Positions 1-12,260 of a stretch of 64,000 nucleotides of DNA are shown one piece after another (position 1 is the stretch's first letter; each line of letters starts with the position of its first letter). The notes beneath the pieces were generated by a model. The model made no database searches and had not been told where the DNA came from. It saw only the letters and a list, made by a program, of their open reading frames with translations. Source of the DNA: Bettongia penicillata ogilbyi (taxonomy: Eukaryota > Chordata > Mammalia > Diprotodontia > Potoroidae). The stretch is from contig JAJHZJ010000531.1 in assembly GCA_023548195.1 (NCBI GenBank), positions 3,210,802 to 3,274,801 of the forward strand. Direction: 5' to 3'. A program made the position numbers and the translations under genes.

Positions 1-715
1 TAAATGATCTGCACCTCCTGCACACTTCAGTTTGCTTAGAAGAGTCCTGACTTTCTGGTGTTTAATTGCAGGGGTGAAGTGCACTGGTAACAGGCAGAGA
101 GCTGCGAGCTATGGGGCCTGTATTACTTATACATATCTTGTTGGTAACAGAGCATAAATACTTCACTAAAACCTCCATTTGTAATTTGTGCTGAGCACTT
201 TGGAACATATGAAATATGAATTATGTTTTGTAATGGTCCTTTGTGTTGATGTCTTCTGGGAAAATATTGTTCTCTGTGAGACAAAGTAAATTGCAATAGT
301 TCCTAAAGGGACTTGACTTCTGTACATGAAAATACATTTAATCTGACATGGTTACTCTAATGATCTCTTATGTTATCTTTTATTGAAAACAAAATGAAGT
401 CCGTCAGTCAAATTTTGCATACTGTTGAGTAGACTGACAGTAAGTTTCTAATATATGGATCTACAAAATAAGGGGAAAAGAAATGAGTTCTGGTTTTTCA
501 GGAAATGAACAAATTCAGATATATAATTTGCAGTATTTAATCACTAGCAGGCCATGCAGTACAATGGACTCCATCATTCTGAGCATCTGATCCACTCCCT
601 GAGTACTGAAGGAAGTCCAGGAACTCTTTGGGTACTGTACTGCTAGGATGACCCAGTCCCAAACCAAAGCATAGAAGTATAAAATAATTTTTTTCACTTC
701 CCTTTATTACCAGGG
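1..715. other. unassigned noncoding DNA
   Basis: AT-rich sequence. I recognise no repeat family, exon or RNA gene here. Short reading frames on both strands lack any recognisable domain. Confidence 0.4.
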
Positions 716-719
716 AGTA

Positions 720-851
720 CTCACCAGCCAGAGCATAGAAATGGTCAAGTATACTGGACTGGGAGTCAGGAGAATTGTATTCCAATCCAGGCTCCACAAC
801 TTTAAAAAACATTTTTTAACCATGTGCATTAAAGGTATTTGAATCTTGCAC

Positions 852-892
<41 letters not shown>

Positions 893-965
893 CAGCCAAG
901 CAAACTTGGGCAAATCACTTCTTCTCTCTGACCCTCAGTTTATTCATCTGTAAAATAAAGATGAA
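720..965 (+). repeat. MIR3-like SINE interrupted by a CA-repeat segment
   Basis: The head (ACTGGACTGGGAGTCAGGAG at about 751-770) and the later part (TGGGCAAATCAC, then CTCAGTTTATTCATCTGTAA) read as a plus-strand MIR3-type SINE. Between about 803 and 896 an unrelated segment with a CA-rich microsatellite separates the two halves. Confidence 0.55.
848..895. repeat. (CATA)n/(CA)n microsatellite
   Basis: A run of ACACACAT, then CATA units, then about twelve uninterrupted CA units, lying inside the MIR3-like SINE. Confidence 0.9.
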
Positions 966-1190
966 GAGACAGCATGGTGGCATGGACAAAGATAGAGAGT
1001 TGACCATAGAATCTGGAAGATTCAAAGCCTTCCTAGGACACATGCTAGCTATGTATCCCTGGACCAGTCACCTGCCCTCTCAGTGCTCCAGGCGACTTTC
1101 TTGACAAATTTCAGCAAAGGGGCCAATCTGCATTGCTAGAATAAGTTCCTTATCTTTAGTTCCCTAAACTAATGAAATCATAAGTCTGGT
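965..1190 (+). repeat. MAR1-like SINE
   Basis: tRNA-like head (GCATGGTGGCATGGACAAAG) followed by the characteristic marsupial tail containing CTCAGTGCTCCAGGCGACT and ending near CTAATGAAATCATAAG. It is one of two adjacent copies in the same orientation. Confidence 0.55.
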
Positions 1191-1204
1191 AGAAAATTAA
1201 AGTG

Positions 1205-1440
1205 GAAATTGGATTTGATGCAGTGAGTAGAAAACTGATCTTGGAGTCAGAAAGAACTGTGTTCAAGTTCTGTCTCTTAGATATATTGGCTGTGTGACCA
1301 TGCAAAGTCCCACAACCTTTCAGTGCTCTAAGTAACTCTATAAGTTTATATGTTGTGGATAAATTGCTAAGCAGGATTGGTGGAGAAATTTTCCATACCA
1401 AGAGTTTCTCTAAATTAATGAAATTGCAGATCTAGACCCC
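1205..1440 (+). repeat. MAR1-like SINE, second copy
   Basis: Same architecture as the preceding element: GATCTTGGAGTCAGAAAGAA head, GGCTGTGTGACC box, CAGTGCTCTAAGTAACTC, and a closing TTAATGAAATTGCAGATC motif. The copies are diverged, so this is two insertions rather than a recent tandem duplication. Confidence 0.6.
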
Positions 1441-2059
1441 ACTAAAACAGAGACTACAATACTTGTAGAAGCTGCTTTGCTGGGTGGTGGTGAGGAAAGG
1501 TCCTTATGATCCATAAAGCCCTATATAAAATGAGTTATTAATATTGTAATTATAATGTCTGGGTCATCTATCTTACTCATGGGCCCCTAGAAAAGTGGGT
1601 ATCTCACCATAAGTCAGATAAAACTGAGGGAGTCAGAGGAAACAGAAGGAAAATGTAGTTCAAAGAAGAGATATGATGTCAACCTGTGGTTTCTCTACCT
1701 TTTAGTATAGCTTTGTTGGTAGGAAGTATCTCATAGTCATTTACTAAAAGAGTTCACTGAGTTATATCTCTACCTCAATAGAGAGAGGCATATTAACTTT
1801 ACTGCACTTACTTTCAGTAGTTGGTGGACAGACTAGCAGCTCCTGAAGATGGCATCTCAGTCAAAAACTGTCTGTAACCCAATAGGAATGTAAAAGATCT
1901 ACCTAAAAAGTATTGTGGCTCTTTGCCATAAGGGAAAGGTTTGCTAACCACTTCATTTCTTCATGGACAGTGGTGGTAGCTAAAAAGCTTGGATCCTCCA
2001 ATGCAGAAAAGAGTTTTACCCATCACATGTATTGTAAATGTATTTTTACTTATTGCTAA
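1441..2059. other. unassigned noncoding DNA
   Basis: A short MIR-like 3' tail may lie around 1500-1550 (CCCTATATAAAATGAGTTATT). The rest shows no family I recognise. Confidence 0.35.
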
Positions 2060-2554
2060 TGTGTTTTTACTTCTTAATGAGAAGATCTTTCCCATCCATT
2101 AACAGGCCCATGTGACCTGCTTAAGTCATATGCAAACCTGAGTCACATAAGTCTAAGTCATATGGAAGAGGAAGAGGTGGGGCTGGAACAGAGCGAAGAG
2201 AAAACTGGTCAGAGCAGTCAGAGCTGAGGGAGATAGAGAAAAGCAGGCAGCTGGCTAGTCTGAGTGGGAGAGCTTGCTTGTGATTTTGTGTAAGGGAGTC
2301 TGTGATTTGCTTAAGGGAGCCTAACAGAGGGAAGCCTTGGGGATGGTGTTGTCCTCTGCATTGTTATTGTGTATGGATTTATTTGTTGCTGTGATGGATT
2401 TGGTTTTCTGGTGTTGGGATTCGGCTTTCTGGTGTTTGAATAAACGTTTTGGTTCTATCTTCCATGTGGAGAGTCTGTTGAATTTTGCGATTCATAATTA
2501 CACCAGCATATTCATAATTGCCCTACGTGCTGTGAATATTGCATTGGTGCTACA
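2060..2554 (+). mobile_element. solo LTR of an endogenous retrovirus-like element
   Basis: About 495 bp, beginning near TGTGTTTTTACTTC and ending near GGTGCTACA, with an AATAAA polyadenylation signal at 2439-2444. A second, inverted copy of the same LTR lies at about 49146-49607, sharing blocks such as GGCCCATGTGACCTG near the start and GAATATTGCATTGGTGCTA at the end. No gag, pol or env sequence adjoins it. I could not find clean target-site duplications, so ends are approximate. Confidence 0.65.
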
Positions 2555-2582
2555 TCACAGCATCTTCACTGGATGGTGGACA

Positions 2583-3088
2583 GAGTATTAGATTGCAGAA
2601 GATGGCTATATATCTGAAAACACATATTAGCATTATAGAAAGGAAGAATCAATGAATTGAGAATACATTCATATAATAGAAAATTAAGAGATTGTTGATC
2701 CTTAAGTATGAAAGAAATTTTTAAAAATCAAACAAAATTAAATATAACTCATTGAAAAAGCAAAACACAAATATCTGTTTTTAAAAAGACAAATCTTAAC
2801 TAATTTAGAGAGAGAGAGACCAATTAGATTGCCAACTTTTAAAAGGAACTAGGCAAGTTCATACAGAATAGACTAGATGTAAATTACTATTCCCAAATAT
2901 GCCAGAAAAATTAGAATTAAAAGGAAATCGGTGAACATCTTCAAAAATATAAAATATTCACCAAATTAAAAAAATGAAATATGACCAACACAGTCTTAGG
3001 AATCACAATCTAGTAAGCCACAAATAAACTATCAAGAGAAGAAAAAAAACACATCAGTGCTGATGAATTTGCAAGTGAATGTTATAAA
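2583..3088 (+). mobile_element. old L1 ORF2 fragment, upstream part
   Basis: Decayed plus-strand L1 ORF2 from the segment between endonuclease and reverse transcriptase. Near 3060-3090 the translation reads ADEFASECYKL, matching the DGFTSEFYQ-type motif that precedes the L1 reverse transcriptase domain. The frame has many stops. The sequence breaks at about 3088, where an antisense element begins, and resumes at about 6413. Confidence 0.7.
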
Positions 3089-6000
3089 CTATTTTTCTTT
3101 TTTATTATTTCATTTCCCCAGGTACATATAAAAATCATTTTAACTTTTATTTTCTAAAATTTTGAGTTTCAAATTCTCTCCTTCCCTGTCTCTTTTCTCC
3201 CCCTTCTCCCACCTTGAGAAGGCAAGCAATTTGATAGAGGTTATATGTGTGCTGCAAAACACATTTCTATATTAGTCATGTTGTGAAAGAAAACAGATAA
3301 AAAAATAGAAAAATAAATAAAGAATATGCTCAATCTGTCTTTAGACTCCATCAGTACTTTTTGGACATTTTTCATCATAGTTCCTTTAGAGTTGTCTTGG
3401 ATCATTATATTGCTTCCAGTAACTAAGTCATTCACAGTTGATCATCATACAATATTGTTGTAACTGTGTACAACTTTCTCTTGGTTTGTTCATTTCACTT
3501 TGCATCAGTTCATGTAAGTATTTCCAGGTTTTTGTAAGAGAGCCTACTTTTCTTATTACTTATAGTGTAGTGTAGTATATCATACTATAATATAGTATAA
3601 TAGTATTCGATCATAACTTGTTCAGTCATTCCCCAAGTGATGGTCATCCCCTCAATTTTGCCACCACTAGAAATATTTTTGTACATATAGGTCTTTTTCC
3701 TTTTTTGTTTTTAATTTCTTTGGGATATAGGCCTCATAAAGGCATTGCTGGGTCAAAGGGTATGCATGATTTTATAGACCCTTGGTCATAGTTCCAAACT
3801 GCTCTCCAGAATGGTTGAATCCGTTCATAAATCCAACAACAGAGTTTTAGTGTCCCAATTTTCCTACATCCCCTCCAGCATTTGTAACTTTCTGCTTCTG
3901 AAATCTTAGCCAATCTAATAGGCTAATATGGCGTTTCTCTGATCAATAGCAATTTGGAACATTTTTTTCTTATGTGCATAGAAGACATTGAATAATTCAT
4001 TTGAATGTTACCTGTTAAAGTCCTTTGACTGGTTATTAATTGGGGAGTGGCTCTTATTTTTATAAATTTGACTCAATTCTCTGTGTATTTGAGAAATGAG
4101 ACCTTTATAATGAGAACTTGTTGCAAAATTATTTTTATAGTTGTGATTACTGTGTGTTTTTTTCCTTCCTATTTCCCTCCCACTTATTGTACTTGCTCTC
4201 TCTCCTTTCACCCTATCCACCCTCAAAAGTGTTTTGCTCATGAATACCACTTCTCCCAATCCATCTCCCTATCTATCAGCTCCCCTACCCCCTCTCTTAT
4301 TCCCTTCCCCTCCTATTTTCCCCTAGGGTAAGATAGATTTCTATATCCAGCTGAATATGTGTGTTATTTCCACTTTAATAAAATTCTGATAAGAATAAGA
4401 TTCAAACATTCTCCTATTTCCCCCATCTTTCTCTTCACTGTAAAAGTCCTTTTGCACCTCTTTTATATCAGATAATTTACCCCATTCTACCTCTCCCTTT
4501 CCTCTTCTCCCAGTGCATTCATCTTTCTCATCCCTTAATTTAATTTTTTTAGATATCACTCCATCATATTCAATTCACTCTTACATTCTATGTCCTTTTA
4601 GTTGTCCTAATAATAAGAATGTTTTTAGATACAAGTATTATCTTCCCATGTAGGAACATAAACAGTTTAACCTTATTGAGTCCCTTATGATTTTTCTTTC
4701 ATTTACTTTTTTATGCTTCTCGAGTCTTCTGTTTGAATGTCAGATTTTCTATTCAGCTCTGTTGCTTTCATCAGGAATGCTTGAAAATACTCTGTTTCAT
4801 TAAATATCCATCCCCTCCTACCCCAAGGATTATACTCAGTTTTTCTGGGTGGGTGATTCTTGGTTGTAAACTATCTCCTTTGCCCTCTGGAATATTATGT
4901 GCCAAGCCCTCTGATCCTTTAACTTTGAAGCTGCTAAGTCTTGTGTTATCCTGACTATGGCTCCATGATATTTGAATTGTTTATTTCTGGTTGCTTGCTA
5001 TATTTTTTTCCTTTGTCTGGAAGCTCAGAAACTTTATTCAAATATTCCTGGGAGTTCCCATTTTGGCATCACTTTCAGGGGATGATCGGTGGATTCTTTT
5101 AATTTCTATTTTACCCTCTGGTTCTGCAATATCAGGGTAATTTTCCTTGATAATTTCTTGAAAAATGAAGACTAGTCTCTTTTTTTTTATCATGCCTTTC
5201 AGGTAGTCCAATAGTTCTTAAATTGACTCCCTTGGACCTATTTTCTAGGTCATTTATTTTTCCAGTGAGATAGTTATCATTGAGCTTTTGTACATCTTTT
5301 TTCCATGTGACCAATTCTGCTTCTTTTCAGTGGATATTTTTGTATTTCTTTTACCATTTGGCTTATTTTGTTTTTTAAGGTGCTATTTATTTTCTTTAAC
5401 ATTTTTATGCCTTTTTTTTTTTTTACCAAACTTGATGCTTTTTTCCAGATTTTCTTATATCACTCTCATTTCTTTTTTCCAATTTTTCCTCTACTTTTCT
5501 TATTTGATTTTTTAATCTCCTTTTTTTAGCTCTTCCCAGAATTCTCTTTCTGTGTGCCTGAGACCAATTCATATTTTTCTTTGTCACTTTAGTTTAGCAG
5601 TTTTGACTTTGTTGTCTTCTTTTGAATTTGTGTTTGAATTTCCCTGTCACCATAGTAACTTTCTTTGTTCAGGTTCTTGTTTTGCACATTGCTCATTTTC
5701 CCAGCCTATTTCTTGACTTTTAACTCTTTGTTAAAGTGATCCTTTTCTCATAAGGTGGATGAGACACTGTCCCAAGTTTTAGGCCTTTCTTACTGCTGCT
5801 TTCAGAACTAGTTTTGGGAATCTGTACATGTTCAATTCTTCCAGGATGGTGTATAATCTAAAGAAAGGTGTGGTCACTGCAACCACAAGCCCTCTTTTCC
5901 ATCCTGGAACACTGATCAGGGTCCCCAATCCACTGTGGCTACAAGTGCTCTTCCTTGCCCTGGCACTACCACCCAGGACTGTGACTGGATCTGTGTATAG

Positions 6001-6412
6001 CCAGTGCAATAGAGTCCTGTACCCAGTGCCAGCAAAAGGATGACTATAATTTCCTTCTGACCAGTTATGCAAACTCCTTACCACCTGGGCTGAGAGCCCC
6101 AGAAGCTGCTCTTACCATTTACTTATTCAGTTGCCTCCAAGGCCTATTTCTGGTTTGTTGTGGTATGGTCTTCACCAGATTGCACTCCAGTCTCACCTCA
6201 GGTGCAACAGGCCTTCTTTCCGACCTTCTAAGTTGTCTTGTGATGGAAAGTGGTTTCATTCCATCCTTTTGTGGGTTCTACCACTCCAAATTCATTTTGA
6301 GGTATTTAAAGTTGTTTGGAGGAAGGGGTAGAGTTCAGTTGAGTTCTTGCCTTTTCTGTTCTGTGTTTACTCTGAACCACCCTCCTCATCAAATATTTTA
6401 AAAGAAAGTGTT
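3089..6412 (-). mobile_element. old L1/HAL1-like element nested antisense in L1 ORF2
   Basis: Read on the minus strand (right to left) it has a 5' region (about 6412-5697), an ORF1 pseudogene (5696-4720), a spacer resembling the ORF1-downstream region of the HAL1-type elements at 53-63 kb (about 4719-4150), a short stretch matching the L1 ORF2 C-terminal coding region (about 4140-3590), and an L1-type 3' terminus ending in an A-rich tail (T-rich at 3095-3110 on the plus strand). It splits a plus-strand L1 ORF2, so it is the younger insertion of the two. Junction words TGTTATAAA (left) and TGTTACATA (right) may be a decayed target duplication. Confidence 0.65.
4720..5696 (-). pseudogene. decayed L1-type ORF1
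   Basis: The minus strand keeps an ATG at 5696-5694 in the same context as the ORF1 start of the younger copies (GGGAAAATG). A short open segment at 5314-5132 still contains the NDLENRSKGVNLRTIGLPE stretch, which aligns with the coiled-coil end and the start of the RRM domain of L1 ORF1p (TDLENRSRRDNLKIMGLPE in the intact copy at 61374). Further downstream, blocks matching the C-terminal domain and the final codons are recognisable but broken by stops and indels. It cannot make a full protein. Confidence 0.75.
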
Positions 6413-8660
6413 ATTTATGTTACATAGAATGTCTTCAAACATAGAAAAGTAAGAGACTCTACCAAATTCCTTTCATGAGAAAAAAATAGTTCTGTTAAAC
6501 AAATTAGGAGGGAATAAAGAAGAGAAAAAGAACTATAGCCCAAATATTACAAAATCACAAAACTAATGTAAAAATTTTAAAATAAAATTTAACAAAGATT
6601 TTGAAATATATGCATAATAATTATTTATTATGACCATGTTGAATTTATACCAAGAATGCAAGGATGATCCAATATGAGGGGAAATTAACACAAATAAATA
6701 TATTGATAACAATACCCACAATTATGTAAATAGAAGCAAAAAAACTTTGGACAAAATAAATACACATTTATATTAAAAGGGGTGAAGAAAAAGGAATGGA
6801 AGCTTTTAAATAGAAATTTTATTTAAAATAATGATAAGAACCACAGACTATCTAGGAGTAAAATTACTGAGATACCTACAGGACTTACTCAAATTCAACT
6901 AAAAGATGATGTTTACAGAAATAAAGGAAGACCTAAGTAATTATAGAGTCATGATTCTCATTATGGTAAAAGTGACAATATTATGTAAAGTTATCTATAG
7001 ATTTAGCATCATATCAAATTATCAGGGCATATTCATACAATTAGACAAATTCGAATGAAGGAACACATTATGAAATTGTTGAAAATGAAAATCATAGGTA
7101 TTATAAGAAAAGTGGGAATGAAGGGGGGCTACTATTACAAGATGTCAAATTATATTATAAAACATTATCAAAATTATCTGGTACTGGTTATTAAAAAAGA
7201 AAAGTAGATCAGTAGACTAAACTAGAAAAGCAAGCACATAGAATATTCTAGTGTCTGATAAACCCAGAAACACAAACTACTGGGGAAAAGACTTTTTATT
7301 CAATAATACTGTTTGAGAAAACTAGAAAGCGATTTGATGGAAAATGGGGTTAGATAAGTGTCTTACACCAAATGTTACAATAAATTATAAATATATAATA
7401 TAAATATATTATTTATATAACAATGTATTATAATATTATAAACATTATAATAAATTGTAAATATATGAAAATATAAATTGAAGTCCTGTCATAAAATTAG
7501 AGCACACCTTTTTTTAAAGAAAGGTTTTGCTCATGTTCTTCCTTTACATTGCTCTCATTTCATGATGCCACCCCCTTCCAATAGAGCTCTTCTTTATACC
7601 AAAGTTAAGTGAAAAGCCATCAACCAGTCAGAGCTTTTGCAACCAGGGAAGAATTAATAATGAGACAAGGGGTAGATAAATTATAAGAGACAAAATAGAT
7701 AATTCTAACTTTACAAAATCTTTAAAAATTGCATGGAAAAAATCCAGCTAGAATTAACAGAAAATATATCATTTGGAGATTTGGTTTTTGAATCAAATCG
7801 CACCAAGAACATCTAAACACCAAAAGCTATGTTCAATTAATGTGAGATTTAAGACTACGAAAAATTTCTAAATAGATAAGTGAGCAAAGTTCATGAAAAA
7901 AATGGTTTCCAAAATAAGGAATGAAAACTATTTATAATTGAATGAAAAATATTCTGGATTCCAAAAAATAAGAGAGAAATGTACTTTATGCCTTTAGATA
8001 TGATAACATTTCACATCCATCACTTTGGAAAAGATGGGAAAACTTAAGGATAAAGGGGCTTTGAAAAGACACCAGTTTACTGCTAGATGAGCTGTGCATT
8101 AGTCTGACCATTCTAGAAAACAATTTGGACTTTTTTGTATAAGATTTATTAAACTTATCCTATGGTCCCTTTATGGGGTTTATACCCCTAAAAAGTCAAT
8201 GAAAGACATACAATTTATATCTATTTGGAATAATAAAATATTGGGAAAAAATTATGTGCCAAACAATTATGAAGAGTCTGAACAAAATGTGGCTTATTAA
8301 TGTGATTGAATATTCTTCTGGTATAAGGAATGACATGTTAGAGAAATTAGGAAAAACATTTGTATAAATTGATGCAAGTAGAACTAAGAACTAAGAGATC
8401 TAAGAGAACAATGACTGCAATAATGTAAATAAATAAAACATAAAAAGGAAACAGAATACAAGTTAAATACAATGAGCAGTGTTAGTTCCAGATTACTGAA
8501 GCTATGACATCTTTCTTTTCTATTAAATGGTAAACTATAAAAGAGAAATGTTACATACACTGTCACATGTAATCATTTTTTAGCTGATTCTGCTTAACTG
8601 TTTCTGTTTATGGGGAAGTATTATGGGGGATTCTCTCTTGAGAAGTGATTAATGTATGAA
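6413..8660 (+). mobile_element. old L1 ORF2 fragment, downstream part
   Basis: Continuation of the interrupted plus-strand L1. Near 6630-6680 the translation matches the EFIPRMQG-type motif of the L1 reverse transcriptase. Around 6845-7020 it matches the KYLGI-type segment and the following region. At 8090-8360 it matches the C-terminal part of ORF2. Many stops and indels are present. About 7500-7640 holds a stretch that I could not align and that may be a further insertion. Confidence 0.7.
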
Positions 8661-9254
8661 AGCAAGATTTTTTTTAAAGAAAAATAATTTCACTTTGAAT
8701 GATATGAATATAAGGCTCTAATATCTGGAGATTATTCCTATGTTTTTGTGACTTTATACAGGGAAACATTCAAATGAATTAAAATATTTTTTGTGTGCCC
8801 AGCCATGTTCCAGGAAGATCTTCTTCATATCTTCAAGATAATGTCTGAATTCCCCAAACAAGGTAAAATTCCCTCCTTCAATTTCTCATTGAACTACTGA
8901 GAAGGATTTTGTTTTGGCATTAATTCAAGCTAATAAATAATTCACACACCTGAGCTATACCCTTGGACTTGGCTTTAGAAGAAAGAGCATCCAGAGAAAT
9001 TTAGTACGAGGGGGCAATGTACGTAGTCAAAGACTTGGTTCCCTGAAGAGAATCAGGTGTATGCAAGGAACCATTTTTATGAAAGAACCAATGCCTGATA
9101 GAGACACAGAAGGAGCAAAGAGAAGTTCTCTTAAGGGAATGGAGTGAGAGAGAAAGACTATTGTAAGCTAGAAATATGGAAGGAGAGAAGAGTTGTCTCC
9201 AGACTGAAATTCAAAAGAGAAGTTGATATGATTGCAACATGGAACTTGGGGAGA
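8661..9254. other. unassigned noncoding DNA
   Basis: No family recognised. The sequence becomes purine-rich towards the right. Confidence 0.35.
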
Positions 9255-9400
9255 GGGAAAGAGGGAGGAAGTGAGGAGAGAGAGACAGAGACAGAGACAC
9301 AGAGAGAGAGACAGAAAGACAGAGAGAGAATGAGAGACTTGCACAGACAGAGACAAAGAAACACACACACACACACAGACAGAGACAAAGAGAGCTTAGT
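9255..9400. repeat. purine-rich low complexity with short CA run
   Basis: GAGA- and GACA-type repeats followed by a (CA)n run around 9361-9377. Reading frames crossing it are compositional artefacts. Confidence 0.85.
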
Positions 9401-10369
9401 TTGTAGAGAAACCACAACACAGAGGAGCAATCTGGACCTAATCTTTCCCAGATATTGTGAGTCAAGGGGACTGTGTTGGTCCCAAGAGAAGGAGATAACT
9501 ATCAAAAGGTAGAGTTTCTGGTATCCTTAGCTACCTTGAGTTCCTTCCTGTCGTGGATTGTGGAAAGGGACACTTAGAATAATATATAAATATATACATC
9601 TGGAGGATTATATAGGTTACAGGAGGTCAGGCTCATTAGAGAACAGAGCTTTCTTAATTATTTTGCATTTTTTACTTGTTGCATGTTTGAATGGAAGTGA
9701 AGGTCCTGAAAATGCACAAATCAAATTCTGATGTTCTTATGAAATGTATTGATACATGCCTTAACAAATTTTAGATTGAAAAATCCCCAGGATTAAGTGG
9801 AAATCTTGGGCCATGGATTATAGTCAGTGACTATTATGTTTAATGTATTATGCTAAGCAGGTATTGGAAATGGAAAGATGAAAAAATGACAGTTCCTCCC
9901 CTAAGACCTTACAATTATAATAATACACTGTGATAAGGATATAGAAGAGATACAGACAGAACACTTTATCTTGGTTTCCTTAGAACAAGGTAGTAGCTTC
10001 TTATTAATAAATGTGTCTGTTACGATATTGACGCTGTTTCCAATCTCTTCATTCCTGCCTCAGAACCTGCTGGGTCTCACTTACATTCACAATTCATTCC
10101 TGGCATTTTGGGTGTTACAGAGAATATATTGAATGCTCTTGTTAATGATTTATTAGAAAGGATTTTGTTTGTTTTTTTCTAACATTTTCATATTTATTGT
10201 ATTTTTAAAAATTCTAGATAATTACAGGATTTTTTGTTTTTTTGCTGTGAAAAGGAACCTCTGATTTCCAAATCATATTGTAAATCAAAAGAAGAACTAG
10301 ATTTAATTTATAAAAATTCCATTCACAATACTTTTAGGAAATATGCTTTTTGAATAAAGAAAAGCATAC
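9401..10369. other. unassigned noncoding DNA
   Basis: No gene or clear repeat recognised. Confidence 0.35.
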
Positions 10370-10450
10370 ATTTGTATATATGTATGGATATATATATACA
10401 TATATATGCATTTACACCTATACATACACACCAAATTAATACATATATAC
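10370..10450. repeat. TATA/CATA-rich microsatellite
   Basis: Imperfect TATATG and TACATA repeats. Confidence 0.75.
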
Positions 10451-10854
10451 ATGTATAGAATCGTATACACCCATTCATTCAGTGCATGAAACATTTTATC
10501 CCTACTCTCAGTCTGAAAAAACATTTTTCAACACCACTTCTATATGTCTTTTTCTACTCAGTTGAGGATTTCTATAAGGCTCAAGAGGGAAAGGGAAATA
10601 GGTACCACTCTTAGAAAAACGAAATAAAGCAAAACACCATAATGCTACATATACAATCTCTCCATACATATGCCGTCATCCACCAAGACAGAGTGTGACT
10701 TGTGATTAACCCTCTGTTTTCTGTTCATATTTCCCTCCAGTATTCCTTTTGAGACTTCATGGTAGCGCTTGAAATTATTATGATGGTAAAAAACTGGAAG
10801 AGAATACATAAGAAGAAAGAATTTGATTCAAGCCTCTCTAGGACCTCACATCTT

Positions 10855-11035
10855 AAGATAGAAAAATTAATTGTTAGAACTGGTCCTTGGACATGACCTA
10901 GTCCAATTCCTTCATGTATGTAATGAGGAACCTGAAACCTAGAGATGAAGCGACTTGAGAAAATTCATACAGTTAATAATGGCAATGCCAGACTAGATGC
11001 CTGGTCTCCTGACTCCAACTGCAACACTTTCACAG
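10855..11035 (-). repeat. MIR3 SINE
   Basis: Reverse-complement MIR3 signature: GTTAGAACTGG near the left, CCTAGTCCAATTCC, GTAATGAGGAACCTGAAACC, and TGGTCTCCTGACTCCAACTG at the right end. Confidence 0.7.
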
Positions 11036-11184
11036 AGACAGTTTTTGAAAAGAATTATCAATGGAATCATTTCTGAATGCCTTTGCCTGATCTGTGTAAA
11101 TTTAGCAGGAGAAAATCTAAAAAGGATACAGCTAAATCCCCCCCCCCCAATTTTTATACATTCTAAGAGAACAAGGGAAATTAT

Positions 11185-11975
11185 CATAGGATCAAAGAAT
11201 GTCATAGTTGGAAAAACTCTTTGAAATTATCTAGCCCAACCTGCATTTGAGCTTTCTCCAATATTCCTAGTAATTATGCAGCCTTTCCAAGAGACTGCCT
11301 CCTGAAGAAGCGTGTTCCCCTTCTGGACAGCTCTGATTGTTAGAAAAGGTGTTTATTTGCTTGTCTGGTAACTTCAACCCACTTTTGCTCTCTACTTTTT
11401 ACCTCTATTTTGCCCTCAAGCAAAACAAAATTAAATCCTTCTTCCAAACATAGCTACCATATGCCTAAGTTAGCTTTCCTCCTGATTAGACACAAGCAGG
11501 GAGGCACTACAAAACACCTTTATATTGGAGGGTACCAAAATCCCTCACCACACTAGTTATCTTTCTCTGAATACATTCCAACTTGTCATAATTCTTCCTA
11601 AAATAGAATTCGTTGTTGTCCAGTCATTTCTGACTCCTACTTCATTTGGGGTTTTCTTGGCAAAGATCCTGAAGTGGTTGTCATTTCTGTCGTCAGTTCA
11701 TTTTACAGATAAGAAAACTGAGGCAAACAAGACTTGCCCAGGATCACTCAACCAGTATCTGAGGCTGGATTTGAACTTAGCCCAGAGCCTTATCCACTGT
11801 GCTACCTAGCAGCCCCTAAAAAAAAAAGGTGACTGCAGCTAAATGAAATACTCCAGATGTGTACTATCACTAATGTACTGTGCAGGCTGAGATAACATTA
11901 GCTCTTTTGATTGTCCAATTACGCAATCATGCAACCAACTAATTATTGTTAATGGGATGTTTGGTGTTTATTACA
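11185..11975 (-). mobile_element. L3/CR1-type LINE fragment, interrupted by a SINE
   Basis: Antisense 3' part of a CR1-like LINE: ATCTAGCCCAACCTGCATTT, TTCTGGACAGCTCTGATTGT, AACTTCAACCCAC, and, after the SINE, ACTCCAGATGTGTAC and ATAACATTAGCTCTTTTGA. These match the reverse complement of the CR1/L3 3' end. The two parts (11185-11606 and about 11820-11975) are collinear, so the SINE inserted later. Confidence 0.7.
11607..11817 (-). repeat. marsupial tRNA-headed SINE
   Basis: Reverse complement: starts GTTGTTGTCCAGTCATTTCT, has GGGGTTTTCTTGGCAAAGAT and AAACTGAGGCAAACAAG, and ends GTGCTACCTAGCAGCCC, the inverted GGGCAGCTAGG-type head. It is inserted in the L3 element. Confidence 0.85.
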
Positions 11976-12109
11976 GTAAGTATATTAATTTTAGATCAAA
12001 TATGACAGCACTGTACTTTATGTGCTTTATATTCAATTCATAATACCTAGGCTATTTCCATACCATCACTACAGGACATTTATATCAATTGGAAAGGCTT
12101 TTTACAAGG

Positions 12110-12260
12110 GTTAAGTCAAGATACTTAAGTCCTAGTTTCAGTTTTATCATTAATCATCAGTGTAACCTTGGACAAGTCATTTAAACTCTCTTGACCCTAG
12201 TTCCTTAATTTATATAAGGAAGGATTAGGTTAGATAATTTAAATCCTTTACAACTTTAAA
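12110..12260 (+). repeat. MIR3 SINE
   Basis: GTAACCTTGGACAAGTCATT, then GGATTAGGTTAGATAATTTA near the 3' end, as in plus-strand MIR3. Confidence 0.65.

Noticed and set aside
2337..2591. 84-codon frame with membrane-like composition
   Set aside because: Lies inside the solo LTR. No conserved counterpart in the inverted copy.
9144..9512. 122- and 115-codon frames on both strands
   Set aside because: Created by purine-rich low-complexity sequence, with no domain.
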